Origin: Rhabdornis inornatus
Taxonomy: Eukaryota > Chordata > Aves > Passeriformes > Rhabdornithidae
Assembly: GCA_013397075.1 (NCBI GenBank)
Contig: VWZS01009947.1
Location: forward strand, 1,488,001 to 1,552,000
Reading direction: 5' to 3'
DNA length: 64,000 nucleotides
The notes beneath the pieces were generated by a model. That model was not told where the DNA came from. It did no database searches and saw only the letters and a program-made list of their open reading frames with translations. Positions 28,101 to 43,100 of the stretch are shown one piece after another. Position numbers and translations under genes: made by a program. How positions within the stretch are numbered: the first letter of the stretch is position 1; the number at the start of each line of letters is the position of its first letter.

Positions 28101-31100
28101 CATGGTGACCTTGAGAGGAACTGACCTGGATGAAACCCTCTCAGTAAATGTACCTATTTTAATTTTGTTTGGGAAAATACAGCTAAGGGTGGGCTACATG
28201 ATTTATTAAAGCCAGCTGAAAATCTGTTCATCTAGTTAGGCCAGTAATTAGGGGGTCAGGGATTGTTATATACACTGTGTGGTAGGGAAAGGACACTGTA
28301 TAGAGTGGTTCAGAGCAGCTTTGCTAGGCTACAGTTTTAAGTCACTGTTTTGGAGGAAAAATTTTCTAATAAGTGCAGAGTTTATAGATACTGGCTTCTT
28401 GTGCAAACTTGTATCATTGATCTTACAAAATGTAAACATCTCAAAAGAAATTTTTCAACAGTCTAGTTTATTATTTCAATCTCTAGGACAATATATAAAA
28501 TTGATGAGATTAACTCACTCTAAAGTAATTCTTTCTTTCTTTCTTTTCTGAGTAGAAAGGGAGTTTGGACATCCAGTTCTGATGCAAAGGTATATTTTAT
28601 TGGCAAAGTAAAAGTTTACAGTTGAGTGATAGAAGCCGTTGCCAGAACTTGATTCTCATTTATACTTCAGTCAGGGTGCAGCACAAAAACAATGAAAAAT
28701 TACTTCATAATGAACATAAATGCAATTCACCTGTATTTTATATGTATTTTATGTTGCCACAGCATTTGATAAAAACTACTCATAAATGCAAATTAACTGT
28801 GGAAGCCTTGTTTAATAAAAAAATCCAAAAGGTACATGCAAGCAATGTACACAGCCAGTTAAGAACATCCTTTAAATTTAATTGATGAAGGAATTACAGA
28901 AAATGTTTTGGCTTATAAAGTAAAATTGTGATGACAAATTTGCCTTCAAGAGCGGTTGTGCTTATTGTGTTGCCCACCCACTGAGGCCTGTTTTCTGTAA
29001 CAGGAAAACAGAAGTAGGATAAATTGAGAATTGGGGGTAAATTAGTGAAATAGGAAAAATAAAAATTATTCCTATTAAAATGCTTGCTCCTATTGTAACA
29101 CGATGTTTACAACTTACTGAAAGGAAATGAAATACCTCTTTAGTAGCTTCAAGTTCTGCTGCATAATGTTGAAGAATACAACCAACTGTATGTGCTGTTT
29201 CTTCTTGAAGGCATGGCATATTCAGATTTTGAAACCTGCATTGAAAATTAGTACCCAAAATGACATTTCTAAAATAATAACCGTTTTAATTTATTTGGGA
29301 GTATATGAATATTATATAAAGTGAAATAAGAGAAAAAAAATGTAGGAAGTTCTTTTGAATCTGGAAAACTTTTTTGCTTTGAGGAAGTTTAAAATTTCTG
29401 CCCTGGTGGGTATTTTGCTTGTTGTTGCTTACTAAGTTTTAGGTTTTTCCTTTAGTATCCTCTTGTGTATAAATATATTCTAATGTAATTAAGAAACAGA
29501 ATCTATTGATTGCCATAAGAAAGATAAAATACATATTTTTATCATGATTATGTGGTGCAGAATACCAGTAATGAAAAATTCTCAATTAGGCCCTTTTTTC
29601 TAAAATTTGCTGGGCTGTTTAAATTGTGCTAATCAGTAATTTCAAGCTATTTTAAAATATTTTAAAACATAGTTGCCAATACCTTTGAAGTAACTGAAGT
29701 GAATTCTGTGAAGACACAATTTTCCGAAAACAGGTACGCATAAAAGTCTGTAGCTGTGTCTAAAGAATACACAATTCAGTGTGGTTTTTCAGGTCAGAGA
29801 ATAGTATTTTGATTATATTTTCTTAATATAGTAGCATTTGAAAGTGTTATTACTTAAAGCACAAAATAGCAGCCTTCATCAGGCCATGCTTAATATAATT
29901 AATATAACTAGTTTCAGTGAAATAATCTCTAAAATGTCATACAATTCTACAAAATAAACAAATTAGTTGCAACTTTGTTCTGCCCAAAATCTGACCACAT
30001 TTCTTCAGGCTAATAAACACCTTCCACATAGATCATTCTCTCAGGTTTCATAATTTTTGTCATTTTGGCAGCAGAGTAAAAATCATCCATGAGCACTGTT
30101 TGATATCTTTTACACCTTCCTTTGAAAGAAGGAGGAGGAATGGAAAAAGCCTCCCTCCAGACAAACACAAAGCCCATGCTGTTTAGAAGAACAATGTAGC
30201 CTATGCACAATCCAAAGCCTCACCGACGATCAGTTCGATAGATTCTTTCTCAAGTAAGTTATAATAAGTCATAATATTACTTACCTCTAAACGTTCAACT
30301 TCTGACATGAATTTCACAAAATCCACATCAAATTCTGTTACTTGTGGATCAAGGTTGTCATATGGTTTCTTTTGAAAAATGTGGTAGATATTTTTGAATT
30401 TAACTGCCATAAGATCTATACCTTCGACTGCACACTGAGTCAGTGCGTTAAAATTCTCTTCTATGGCTATCATCTTCATTATCTGAAATAAAGATATTAT
30501 ATTCATGCTCATGATAAATTTTTTTTATTTCTTCTATAAACTAAAACATGAGCAAAATAAAATAATTAACAGCCACTCCTCTAGCCACTGCATTTACGAA
30601 CGTGTTGTTTCTGAGTCAAGTATCTTCAATACTTGAAGCATGGTTAATTCAGTTTTCAACATCAGCTCTTACCACAACTCCACACAAAGTAAAATAATCT
30701 TTGTTTTTCCTAATTATAAAGAGGGTTTTTTTATGTTTTGCTGCTAGATCCAATGGGACAATACGGAAAAGGAGCTAAAACATGGCATGTACATACTGAC
30801 AACAAAAACATATCTCAAAGAATAAAAAAACCCAACCCTACAAATTAGTATGTATATTGAGTGATGAAGAAGTACATCAAAGGGTCACAGAATTCCTACC
30901 TTAAGATGATTATCATCTTATCCTTTTGTCTGACCTTATTCTGTACCAAGAAGCACCTACTACCTTTTCTACTCAAGAATGTTAGTTTAAAATCCCTTCA
31001 CTGCATTACCAAGCTAAACGTTAAGATGACACCAAGCAGCAGCACCATCCGAAGAATTGTGTTTGGCAGTAAACATGAGTTTTTAATGTCATTCAAAGAA

Positions 31101-34100
31101 ACCAAAAGTGTTTCTCCCATAATTTTAAACCTCTTAAAAAGAATGATCTAAGTCTAGATAAATCAGGTAATTTGTCTCCACACTAAAAGAGATAAATTGA
31201 CAAGTTGAGAAGGCAATTGTGAGGTAATAGCACCAAGCATTGGAATGACTTACTCTGTGGAAGTGCCTAAATTCTCTCAACAGAGAACTACAGACTCTTT
31301 TAAAGGATGATTAAGAGAATGTATGTTGGCAAGCATCCAGTTTCTTTGTTCTTTGTAAACTATTCTTTGGAGAGACACTTCTTTACCAATAATAACAGCA
31401 TCCAATATACTCACTTTTTCTAATCTCCTACAAAAAGCTTCAGATTTTCCAAAAATGTACACTTCTGATACTTCCAATGCCTTTTCTCCTAGACTTGCCA
31501 AAGTCTCTTGCTTAGATTCACGGAAGCATTTTTGATATTCTTTCAACAGACTTATGCATTCCTAAAAAGTGAAGGAATAAATACCATATTCATTATGCTA
31601 TGCTGATGAGCGAGTGACTAGAGTACTCAAATCTACTGACATTCCCAAACCATTAGTTATCGCTTAATCTGGTTTCAGTCAACAGGCAACAACAACTTAA
31701 ACGCAGTGGTGTTCTTTCAGTATCTGAAGAAAGTGTTTGCAACATATGAACAAACACACAGTAGTATAGCACAGTGAGCCAGAGAGTGGTGGTGAATGGT
31801 GTTGCATCCAGTTGGCAGCCAGTCACTACCGGTGACCCCAGGGACCAGTGTTGGGCCCAGTCTTGTTTAATATCTTCACTGATGATGTGGATAAGGGGAT
31901 TGAGTCCACCATCAGCCAATTTGCAGATGTGAGTGTCACTCTCAATCTGCTGGAGGGTAGGAGGGCTCTGCAGAAGGACATGGACAGGCTGAATAAATGG
32001 GCTGAATTCAACAAGTTGATGTCTAACAAGACCAAGTGCTGTGTCCTGCACTTCGGCCACAACAGCTCCCTGCAGCACTACAGGCTGCGGACAGAGTGGC
32101 TGGACAGTGGCCAGGCAGAAAGGGACCTGGGGGTACTGGTTGATGGCAGACTGAGCATGAGCCAGCAGTGTGCTCACATGGCCAAGAAGGCCAATGGCAT
32201 CGTGGCCTCTATCAGCAATAGCGTGGCCAGCAGGACTAGGAAAGTGATTCTTCCCCTATATTCTATGCCTTTTGGGGAAGATAGGAGCTCAGTAACTGAG
32301 GTCTGGAAAAGGAGAAGGTAGAAATGAAGTTAACATTGGCAACCAGTATTCCCACAGCTGCACACATTTTGCCATAGCATATTGCATTTGCTTAATTTGT
32401 TCTTAACAGGTCACCATCAAATTAAGAAGAGGAAGACTATCTTAACACTGACCTTTCATGGTATTTCAAGGAAATCTTGTATGGAAAAAAACTACTGTAA
32501 CAAAGATTTTCCATGGTAGAGGAAGATGGTTCCATATCAGAGCTATACCCTCCTCTATAGCCCCTCTTCCCCAAGATGGAAAAACGTGGAATATTAATTC
32601 CTTGGTTGCACGTAAACAAAAGATGCCAATTCCAAGGTCATTGACAGACCACATCGATAAATTTGAAGCTATTGTAATTTCAACAATGCCATGGGCTAAG
32701 ATTTGGGAAAACATTCAAAGCATCATGAAATAAAAAAATCCAAGAGCTGTGAAGCACTTGATACATATTGATATGGACTTCCTTATGATATCAACAGGTA
32801 ATCAATAGGTTTGACATGTAAATAATAAAACACCAAAATACAAACATTGATTTTTCCAATGACTATTGGTGTCTCCTGATCCCAGACTCGATTCAAGCCA
32901 GCATCTGTAATATATGCTTTACATGTTGTGACCATTTGGTTTGTAACCTAGGGCAGACAAACGAAAAAAGTTTAGCAGTAATTTTAAGCTTAACAGTAAA
33001 TTTGCCTGTTTCACAAAATCTAATAAAATTCTCATACACATGTGTTAATACTATCAGATTTGGAATAAATCTCACTTGTGGAAATAATAGTGGTTAAAAA
33101 ATATATCCAATATATACAACAAACACCCTACAAAAACTCTGAGAACACTCCCAGAAATATATGTAAGTCCCAGGACATATTTGTATGTCCTGTAAGTTCA
33201 GCAATACATAAATACAGAACGTCATCAATCAAAATTCAAGAACAAAAGGAATTCATTGAATTCCAGCTACTCTTCACTTACACTGTTGTCTTCACACTTG
33301 CAGCACTTATTTAAAGACTGCTCTTAAAGAATTTTGCATCTTAGCAATATGCTTTACCTTTATTTCCTGTGGCTATAAAAAAGAAAAACCATTCTTCTAC
33401 TTCTCAACCACAAAAATCCAAAGTTAGTAATGATAGAGAGAGATGAGTATGTGCAGACATAGAAGATATACCACAGAGAACAGCTACAGGTAAACAATGT
33501 TTTTGTCTGTTAAATAATATGAACAATTCAAAACAATTCTCCTGATGATGCCATTTGGGTTTTGCCATTTTTCTTTTATATGTTCTCTGTATTCTACACA
33601 CATATATTTGTAACTCTGTCACCTATTGTATTAGTAGCCGGGTTTTCCACGACTTTTCCATGGCCTTTCCCTAGGCAGAAAGACAAAACAAATTCCAGAG
33701 CTCCAACCCCCGGGGGTACAAGACCCCAGTGCTATCTTGGATCTTCCTGGGAGCCAAGGCTGAGAACAACTCTTGGAGATACATTCTAATGGACAAAGCA
33801 CAGCTAGTGCTGAAGGTGGGGGGAGCTCCAGAGAAGGGGCTTGACTTGGGAGGGAATTACATCACCACTTGTCCTCCTAATTGGTGCTTTTTATCAATTA
33901 TGCTAATTTCCTAAAACCTATAAATGTGTACTCATCCCTGTAGAGGTGGGCTTTTGTGGACATCTTTCCATAAATGCCTCTGAAGGCCTTCATTAAAGAT
34001 GCTCTTTTATATTACCTCCTTATGAAAATTATCTCCAGTTTCATTTCCAGGCTGGGAAAAAAGGCAACACAGACATGAGAGTACTGTAAAGCAGGTCTTA

Positions 34101-37100
34101 AGTACCTCTAACTGAAAAAAGACTGGAAACTCCCATACCAAAGGCAGCCTCAAACTTTAAGAAAATTATTGATGAAGTTGGAGATAGGACCTCCAGCATC
34201 ACTTCTAATGATCATTAACTGGAAACAAACAGTAAATAGGGACCTTAAACCACTGGATTAAAATACAGGTTTTTCCTTGCTATTTCAAGCATAGCTTCAT
34301 GTAACCAGTTTGTTATCAGCCTCTGTAGTGAAATAGTCACTCCCTTAAACCATTAAATAATAGACAGTAGCAAGAGTCAATATACAAACCTACAAAGACC
34401 CATTATATGACAGGTAATACATACTAACATGATATATAGAAAACAGCCACAGCCATGAATAGATACAGATTCAAAAGGGCACATACTTCTTAATATCCTA
34501 GTTCAAACTGAAACGTAACAAAATTTTATGCTGAACCCCGTGGTGTAAGGAAACAAAAATATATGTGTCTGTGTACTGTGGGTCTACTGCGAATTTCCCC
34601 TGAATGCTTACTGCAGTGGTTTACTCACAAATGATTTATTTGCTATAAAACCATTATACAAACCATCTTTGCATGCAGTGAATGCCTCGATTCTGCAAAA
34701 GACATTGGTATAAACACATAGCCAGTTTTCATTTTCTCTTTAAGGAGGGAAAGTTTATGACCTGAAATTCAATTAACTTTCAAGTATGACCTGCTTCAGA
34801 AAACAGGAACCTTTTATCTTTCACACTTTTTGGAAGAACAGCCTAGTCAGACTGATGGCCATCTAACATTAGGTCTTCAAGGCTGAGAATAAAAGAGCCT
34901 TTGTGGATTCTGTGATTTAGGAAACAACTGATCAGATTAACTCAGATCAGAAGGTGAATCAAGACTATTAAAAAATTAAGACTGATGAACCAAGAATAAA
35001 CAATGTTCCTTTCAGAAAAAAAGTCTGTAATCCAAGTTTAAGCCTCTCATGATCAACAGAGTTCTCTTCCTTTCCCATGCAGAACCCCAATATTTACTAA
35101 CATTTTTAAACAAATGTTCTACTCATTTAAACAAAATTAATTTTTCTCTTGAAAAGCCATACAATTTTTGTAATTATTATTTTGTTTAATATACTTACCT
35201 TTATAAGCAATGATGTAATTTTATCAGAAGTATTGTAATATTTTGAAACACGGTGAATCATCTGTACAGTCTTCATCAAGTTTGGTATTCCCTGTGTCAT
35301 TAATACCTCAAAAGCAGAGTTTCAAGAAAAAATTTACTTCCTATTCTTAGCAACTATATTTCCATTCTATTGACACCTTCTAAATTATATATTTCCCTAA
35401 GTCACATGAATCAGTATTTAAAATGTCATGGCATCTTACCAAAAGTTTTCTTATGAAAAAAGACTAACCATGCTCAAAAAGATTTCAAACATCAACTAAC
35501 AAGAACAATAAATGGCTACATTTGATCATTGGCTAAGAAATCACATCAAAGATGTTACACGATAAAGTAACCGTAATATCCTATTTTGATGAACGAAAGT
35601 GAACACTGATTCAAAATGTAAAAGTTGCATTTTTTGGTGCAACAGGAAGAATTTTTCTGACAGCAATTGTCTGTGATAGATGCTTTTGTTTTCCTTCAGG
35701 TAAGGATGCTAATGTACTTTCATTGTGATAACAATCTTTACATAGAACGTTTCATTCTGACACTTCAGAAAACTCATTAAATAATTATCACAATGTTCGT
35801 TTCATTAACAAATGCCTTCAAGCATCATATCAAACATCTAAATCTTTCACATATTTTGCGAAATCAATGTTCACATTGTTAAAATCATACTGTGGCATTG
35901 AAAGTACCCAGTAGCTCAAACACTTCCAAAGTATTTTTGTGGGGGGAAAAAAAAACAAAAGAAAAGTATAAGTCATTAACATTATCAAGGACTTGTCAAA
36001 GTTTCAATTCAGAACATCAAGAAAGAAATTTTGCCTGTCACTCAGTGGAGAAGCCAAGTTCCTGCAATTAACTTTGAGTTGCAAACTTATACTGTGAATA
36101 GACATAGAAGGCATTTGCATTAAGCAAGAGTGTGAAATAAATGCTATATACTGTAAAAACAACCATCTATGCCCATATGGTTCATCACCAACAGCACCCC
36201 CGAAATGGAATCAGGAGATTCTGAGTCTACAGGTTGACTTTTCCAATCCCTGACAGGAAATAAAACCCTGAATACAGTATTGTGTAGAAATTTCTGATTC
36301 AAAGCCTTGAGTTAAACGTTCAGTCTGAATTTGCATATATTAACCTACTTAAGCACAAATGTAACTGTGAGGTACTGCATGCACTAAACGCCATATTTTG
36401 TGCACATACCAGATATCATAAATCCACATGTATGCCATTCCTCATTCACTAATATTTAAAAGAGCTGTCCAAACCAGATACTAAATGTAACTCTACAGAG
36501 AAGGAAGGTCTGTTTAAAACAGGATATATTTAGCTTGGAAATCATTGTTTTTAAGCTGAATATCATAGAAAATTCGACGTAAATTAACTTGATCTCAGGA
36601 ACATGATTAAACAGAAAATCTCACGTATCCAAATTGTCCCAGACTAAACAAAGAACTCTAATTAACTATCCTGTATTAGTAAAATTATGAATTCTTCAAT
36701 GGGTTTCTACCCACTAATGTCTGTCTTTGTTCATGATACAAAGAATTTTATCTTTGTAACACCTATGAAGTAGTTCATCATCATGGCCTGGTACCTGGCA
36801 CCCTCTAGTGATACCTTGAAGAGCTGAAGATAGACAGCTTAGTGACACTGCTTATCATACTTGCCTTTTATACTATTCCATGCAATATGAGCTCTGTGTC
36901 ATATATTATCAAAGCCCTTTTGCTTTCCCCCAGTTACAACTTTGTAGTAGGATCCTAAGCTGCCAGAGATTCAAAAAGAAATGCAGCACTTCCTGACAGA
37001 GGGCTGGAGGCATATAGGACCAAAACATGAAGGACTCAAAAACAAAGGAGAATGAGCACTATTTTACAAGGGTATTTACTCCTTTCATCCTATTCTGAAA

Positions 37101-40100
37101 CAATCGTTAGGAAAATACACCTGCTATAATAATTCAGAATTATTATATCAAATAACTAGTATCTTGAACTAGCACTGAATGGTGTACCTGGACAACCAAT
37201 TGTCTAAATTCTGACTAGCAGAGAAAAGCAGATAATACTGTATTCTATATTAAAAAAATGTTTTTCTCATTTAGGACCTCATAAGGTTTCATTATTTTCT
37301 ATATAACTGAAATTTTGGTAGTTTGGTTACAGTTATGTGATAATTGACAAATATGTAATTTTCAGGGGAAGACATATTGGGAGATTGTTGCAATAGAAAA
37401 TATGTAGCTGGTTTAATTGCTTTTTAAAATAATAAGAGCAGTTTATTATTACTATTATTATTATAATTATTATCATTATAATTATTTATGCTTATTTACT
37501 AAATGCATATTTCAAAATACTATATTTTATGAAATATAAAATAATGCTTCATCATTTAGCTTGACAAGCTTTTAGAAAAAAATCAGGAAAATTAGAACTC
37601 TAAATTAGAAAAAATTACTTTTAAGTAAATAGAAGGAAGGGAAAATTTATTTTGCTCTGGAATTTCTATGTAAATACCTAAATCATGCATAAAGAATGGC
37701 GAAAGGCACACTTACAACATCAGTGGTATAAAGTGGCTGACAAACTTTTTCAAGTGTGCTTAGGTATTTCACATTATCCTTTGATTCATTTGCTGCATCT
37801 GTGATTCTGCCATCTAATTCTTGCCATGTCTAGTGGGAAAAGAGTACTGTGAAAAACTTCATACATAGTGAACTATTTCTTTAACTTGCACTCACTTGCC
37901 AAAAGTAAACATTGATAAATGAATTTTTAAGAGGCATTGTCAAAGCAGGCAATAAAAGTTAATGTATTGCATTTATTACACATATAATGTATTTTATATT
38001 CTTTTTTGGCCGTATCCCTGAAATGTCTTGTTCACTGTCTGGATACATTCAGCACACTAGCAACATATCTACATTTTCCTCTTTTAATTCTCCTCGGCAA
38101 TTCTCTCTTCGATGAAATAAACAAACAAACAAACAAACAATAACTTTCATGGTAAAAAATAGCATAAAAAAGAAAAAAAATTACCTTTAGTATTTTAGAG
38201 TGTGCAACTTTTAAAACACTAATAACAGCTTTACAGTTTTGTCCTTTGATCTGTTCGATAATAAAGTTCAATTTAGCAGACGTGTATTTCCAGTTCTCCA
38301 GTTCCATCAGTGGACCTGAATCCTTAGCTTCTCTCCTTAACTGTTTGCTCTCAATCAGAACCTGCAACCCAATAGAAAAAAAAAGAATCAAATGTTTACT
38401 ACAGTGAATAGACAAGTCATTATAGAGGAGAAACACTCTTGAGGAAACTCACTTAAAAAGGAACAAGCTTGCAGTTACTGACACACAAAAACAGATCTCA
38501 TTCGGAAAAGCTTTCTAAGTCTGAATTGCACTTAATCATATCCTTAAACTGAAATTAGGCCAACTAATACATGTGTTCGACTGCTGTCATACCCTGGATA
38601 AATATCTGCATATACAGATAGGTCTTTAACCAGAATCTAGGGATTGAAATGCACCAAGTGTAATTTCATTTGTCCAGAACCTCAAGAACTAGTTTAATAA
38701 AAGTATTAGATATCAGTCATAAATTTATCCATTTGTATGTTGACAAATGTACAGTCAGCTCTTTTTACATGTCTTTTACATTTTTATTCTTGTGAGCTAA
38801 GCACACTAAATATAGTATGCCTTGTAAGCAGAATATATCCCTGCCTACACAGATTCATATTTTGACAAAGGACTATCTCTTTTTCATGGAATTGTCAGAC
38901 ACTAATATCTTGGATAACTGAGACCTTACCATGCAAGTCTTACACAGGATAAAATATGCCCTTCTGGGCCTGATCAAAAATCTTTCTAAGAGCAGTATTT
39001 CCCACCACAGGTGGCATCAGAAACCTAACAGCTAATGTACAGTTAGGTATGCTCCATATACATACGTGGTCCTCACCAGTGTTATTAGTCCTGCAACCCT
39101 CCATTCTCTTCTTACTATTTGTGTATTAAGTGTTCAGAAACTCTTATTCTTGCTAGACTGTAAATTCCTACGCATAAGAACTATCTACTTAACGTCACTT
39201 GTGCATGGAAGCAGAGTGCTTCTCTTAATTTGGGTGAAGATGCAGCTGAAACCTTTGGCTAACTTCAGGCAAGTCTCACATATAATTTATTAATATTTAT
39301 CCATATTCATGCTGAATTAATGTGTTAAAACAACAACTTACATGTTCAATTTGTTTATACCATATCATAAGTACTTCCTCTAGCTGGTGAACTGTGTCAT
39401 AATTGTCAGCAGCTGCAGTTATTTTATCAAAGGTCTGGAGTTCAGAAAAATTAATGTCATCTACTTTTTTCAACTCAACTGTTCCTTCAATGCATGCTGC
39501 AGCACCTGAGAAAAGGGCAATTACAATATAGAACCAATTAAGACTTCAAAACAAATTTCCACCAGTCAAAGCAATTTCAATTTGAAAATATACATCTGCA
39601 GTCAGTGTTGTTTTGATATAACAGCAATTTACTGCACTCACCTAAAGCAGAAATATCTAATTTTAAATGCAGTGATACTCCTTAAAAACAATGTGTCACT
39701 ATTTTCTTAAGAAAATAATTTGTCCACGTATGTATTATGCAAGTAATTGGTAATTTTATTTTTTCCTTGCAGAATCAGAAAAGTTCTTTATCTATGCACT
39801 ACTGCCTTTAAATAGAAATCCTTAAGCAGAATTCCTATAGTTTGTTTCCTAAATGCAGTGCTTACCTCCTAAAAATGAAATGTACTTCTTAATTGTTTCC
39901 ACAAAATTCTGCTTGTCTTTTGTATCCTCTTTGGACTGACCTAAATTACCCCAATTACTTGTTTCAAGGATAGCAGGGAGAAACACTTTTTCTACTACAT
40001 CTTTAACACCAGGTAGGAGTCCATCAGTGGCATCCAAAACACCAAAGGAAACTTCCTGCAGTGCAAAAATATTACTGTTAACAAAGCAGTAACTTACACT

Positions 40101-43100
40101 GGAAATAGTATTATAAGTTCAACGTATTTTTAGAAAAGCACTCCGATATGCCAAACAAAACTTCAATTTAAGGAGAGATCATTACATAAGACAATTACAG
40201 TGTGCCCAAAAGATAGTACTTTAAATAAAAAAGGGAAATCAATAATTATTTAATAATACAGTTTTTAAAAGTTGTCCGGTTATGCTTTTCTTACATCAGT
40301 TATTTATTTATCACAGAGTTTGGAAATTTTTAAATTGTAAGAAAATGTCCTCATCCACAATTAGGTACTAAGTCATGAATTGCAATTAGCAAAAGACTCT
40401 CTGAATGTCCTTATCTGAAATTATTTTAGAAGCAACTATATGACTAAATACATATTACTTTGAATGAAGTTAAATTTTTTCCTACTCCTGAAAACAAAAC
40501 TTTACAAGGTCTGACTATTTCTAACATTCCAAGACTTTAAATGTCCTTCAAATAAGCAAGTATTAATATACATCATGTAACAAACTTCCTAGAACATAAT
40601 CTTTCCTTTCCTTATCCCTTCAGCATTTGGAATTAATTGGGAAGGTATCTGATGGAAAAGTCATATTTATGACCAATACTGAGGTCCTTGATAAAGACAG
40701 ACCTTGTATCTTACTTCTAATAGCATTTTGCTCTTTCACCTTCTTTGCTCTCAAAAGGAATGGAATATTTTAATATTAAATATAAATTATGTAAACTAAT
40801 AATAGATTTTCTGGCGGAAGAATTTTAAATAATATTAATTAATACTAATTAACATATGTAAATTATTACTAATTTACATATTTAAAACTATTAGTAATCA
40901 ATTTACAGTCCCTTAAGCACTGCCCAAATACTGACATATAGCTATGAACACTCATGAAGCCCACACTTATATAAGAATTTTTCTTGTAAAGGAGAAAATC
41001 TCATGCCACATAATTTACACAGGATAAATGTGTATTGTGTATTTTATTCATCAAAACACATAAACCAGAAAGCTACAGGTAAACTTTTTGTCTCCTGGTA
41101 TTTGCAATAAAATCTTCTCAGTGTTTCCCTGTAGTTCAGAGATTTTGAACACAATTAAAATATACATAGCAGCTTTAACCTCTTCAAAAATATCAAGGAG
41201 AATGAGACATTAATGTTTATTTCATTAAGAAGAATCCTGTAAGACACTAAATTCACAAGTATTTGCTGAAGTGATACAGCTATTTGTTGTTTACCCAAAA
41301 TGGAGAGCAAAGCAGGTACCAGTAACTTCAGTTACGTGACAACAGTGAAAAAAATAATGAAACAAAAAATAACTGCTTTTAAAGCTTTTAGTTTTTAAAA
41401 TATATGAGAGAGTACCTCATGTATAGTTTTTTCATTTATGGACGTGTCATTCTTATAGCGAACAAAATATAAGCATAGTCCTATGATCTTGTCTGGTGTC
41501 CTCTCCAAATAAAATTGCCAAATTTTACTTCCTTTTTCAACATTTGGAATTACCCGACCACTCTCTGAAAAGGAATTTCATAGATATGACTCTTTTTAAA
41601 AATGAGGGCATTATAAAATGCTTAAAAATCAATATAAGGAAATAAAATGGAACATATAAATAATTTATTTTCTTCTTTTGTCAGAGAACAAAAACCAGCA
41701 TAATTTGTAGCTGTAATTAATCACACTATCAGAAAACTACACCTACATGTAATATGTATCTTACAAACCTATTTGGGTGCATTGTAATGCTCTGAAAAGG
41801 GAATTGCTCAGGCCCATGGCTCTGAAACAATTTGCTGTTGACTGAGGTACTTCATTTTCATTTATCCCAACAAAAAGATGTCAGGTCTAAGTGAGACAAT
41901 AGAGACAATGAGGTGGCCTCAGGTCTTCTGTGAATATATTCGTGATAGCTCAATATAAATAAATAACAGAACAGTATTTGCAGTAATTAGTGAATCATTA
42001 GAGATTTCAGACATCACATTCTAATTCTCTACCACGCATGTGAAACCTGAAAAATTTCAAGTATGTATAATAAATTCAAGTTCAGAGACAGGTTTTTATA
42101 AAAGCCCTTTCTAATGAACTGTGGGCAAAACTCATGGATGAAAAAGCCACAACCATTTCAGTATTTCAGGATAACACTTTCTAGTCTTTCTTCCAGGAAT
42201 GGCTAAAATTGAGATTTTTTTTTTCCTAAACAATTTGATTTGAAGCAAGCATTTAAAATATGAATTTGCAGCCCTCAGAGCAAAAGGTTTCATAATTCTG
42301 AACAGGCAAAAACAGATTTTATTCTGAGAAGTCTCAAACAAAACGAACAAAGGAATGTACTGTTACATGTGTCTGTATTATTATTGCTAAACATTTACCT
42401 ATTCCTCGTGCATTTGTTTCTTGATAGAAAATTATCAATGATTTTCTTCCTCCCTTGGCAAAAAAGGAATCAAAGGCATCGAACTGTTAAATCAAAAATT
42501 GAATACGTGTTACTCAAAATATTTTTATGTGCCTTTAAGATGTACAAAACTAATTTGACCATGCTACTGCTTAAGGTTTTGTTGGCATGCAATGTTTATC
42601 CTCAAATATTGTGAGAAGATAGGAAGTATCCAGCTGAAGGATTCAGCCATGGTAGTGAGATCTGTTTCCTCCTTGTCAGAAAAAAAAGGTCAGAAGTTTA
42701 GCAAGCATGTGTGGAGATGCATCATCTGTTCAGGGACAAAGGATACACTTCTAGTTATGGTATATTTCTTATGAGCATGGTTTTTTTTCCCCAAAATAAA
42801 CAAATAATAAAGTTGAATCAGAACAGTGATGGGAAAGTGAGTGACATCCAGGTGGACAGAATTTAAAGCCAGTCTTGTGAGAAGACAATATTGCATGAAA
42901 ATAAAAAAAGTAAAAGCAAGCCAGGTCTAGAAGTGCATTTCACTTTTGTTAACAGCACTAGTGAATAACAAGATCAAAACAGAGAAAAAACACATTTAAA
43001 AAAAGCCACCCCCAAAACAGTGAAAGAAAAAATTGTTAAACTGCTGAAAGCACAGTGACAAAAAGCAGGAAAAAATTCACTACTACAAGAAGCACTTCAG

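Noticed and set aside
31653..32177. 174-codon minus-strand open frame
   Set aside because: It is the reverse strand of the CR1 reverse-transcriptase fragment, whose sense frame is on the plus strand.
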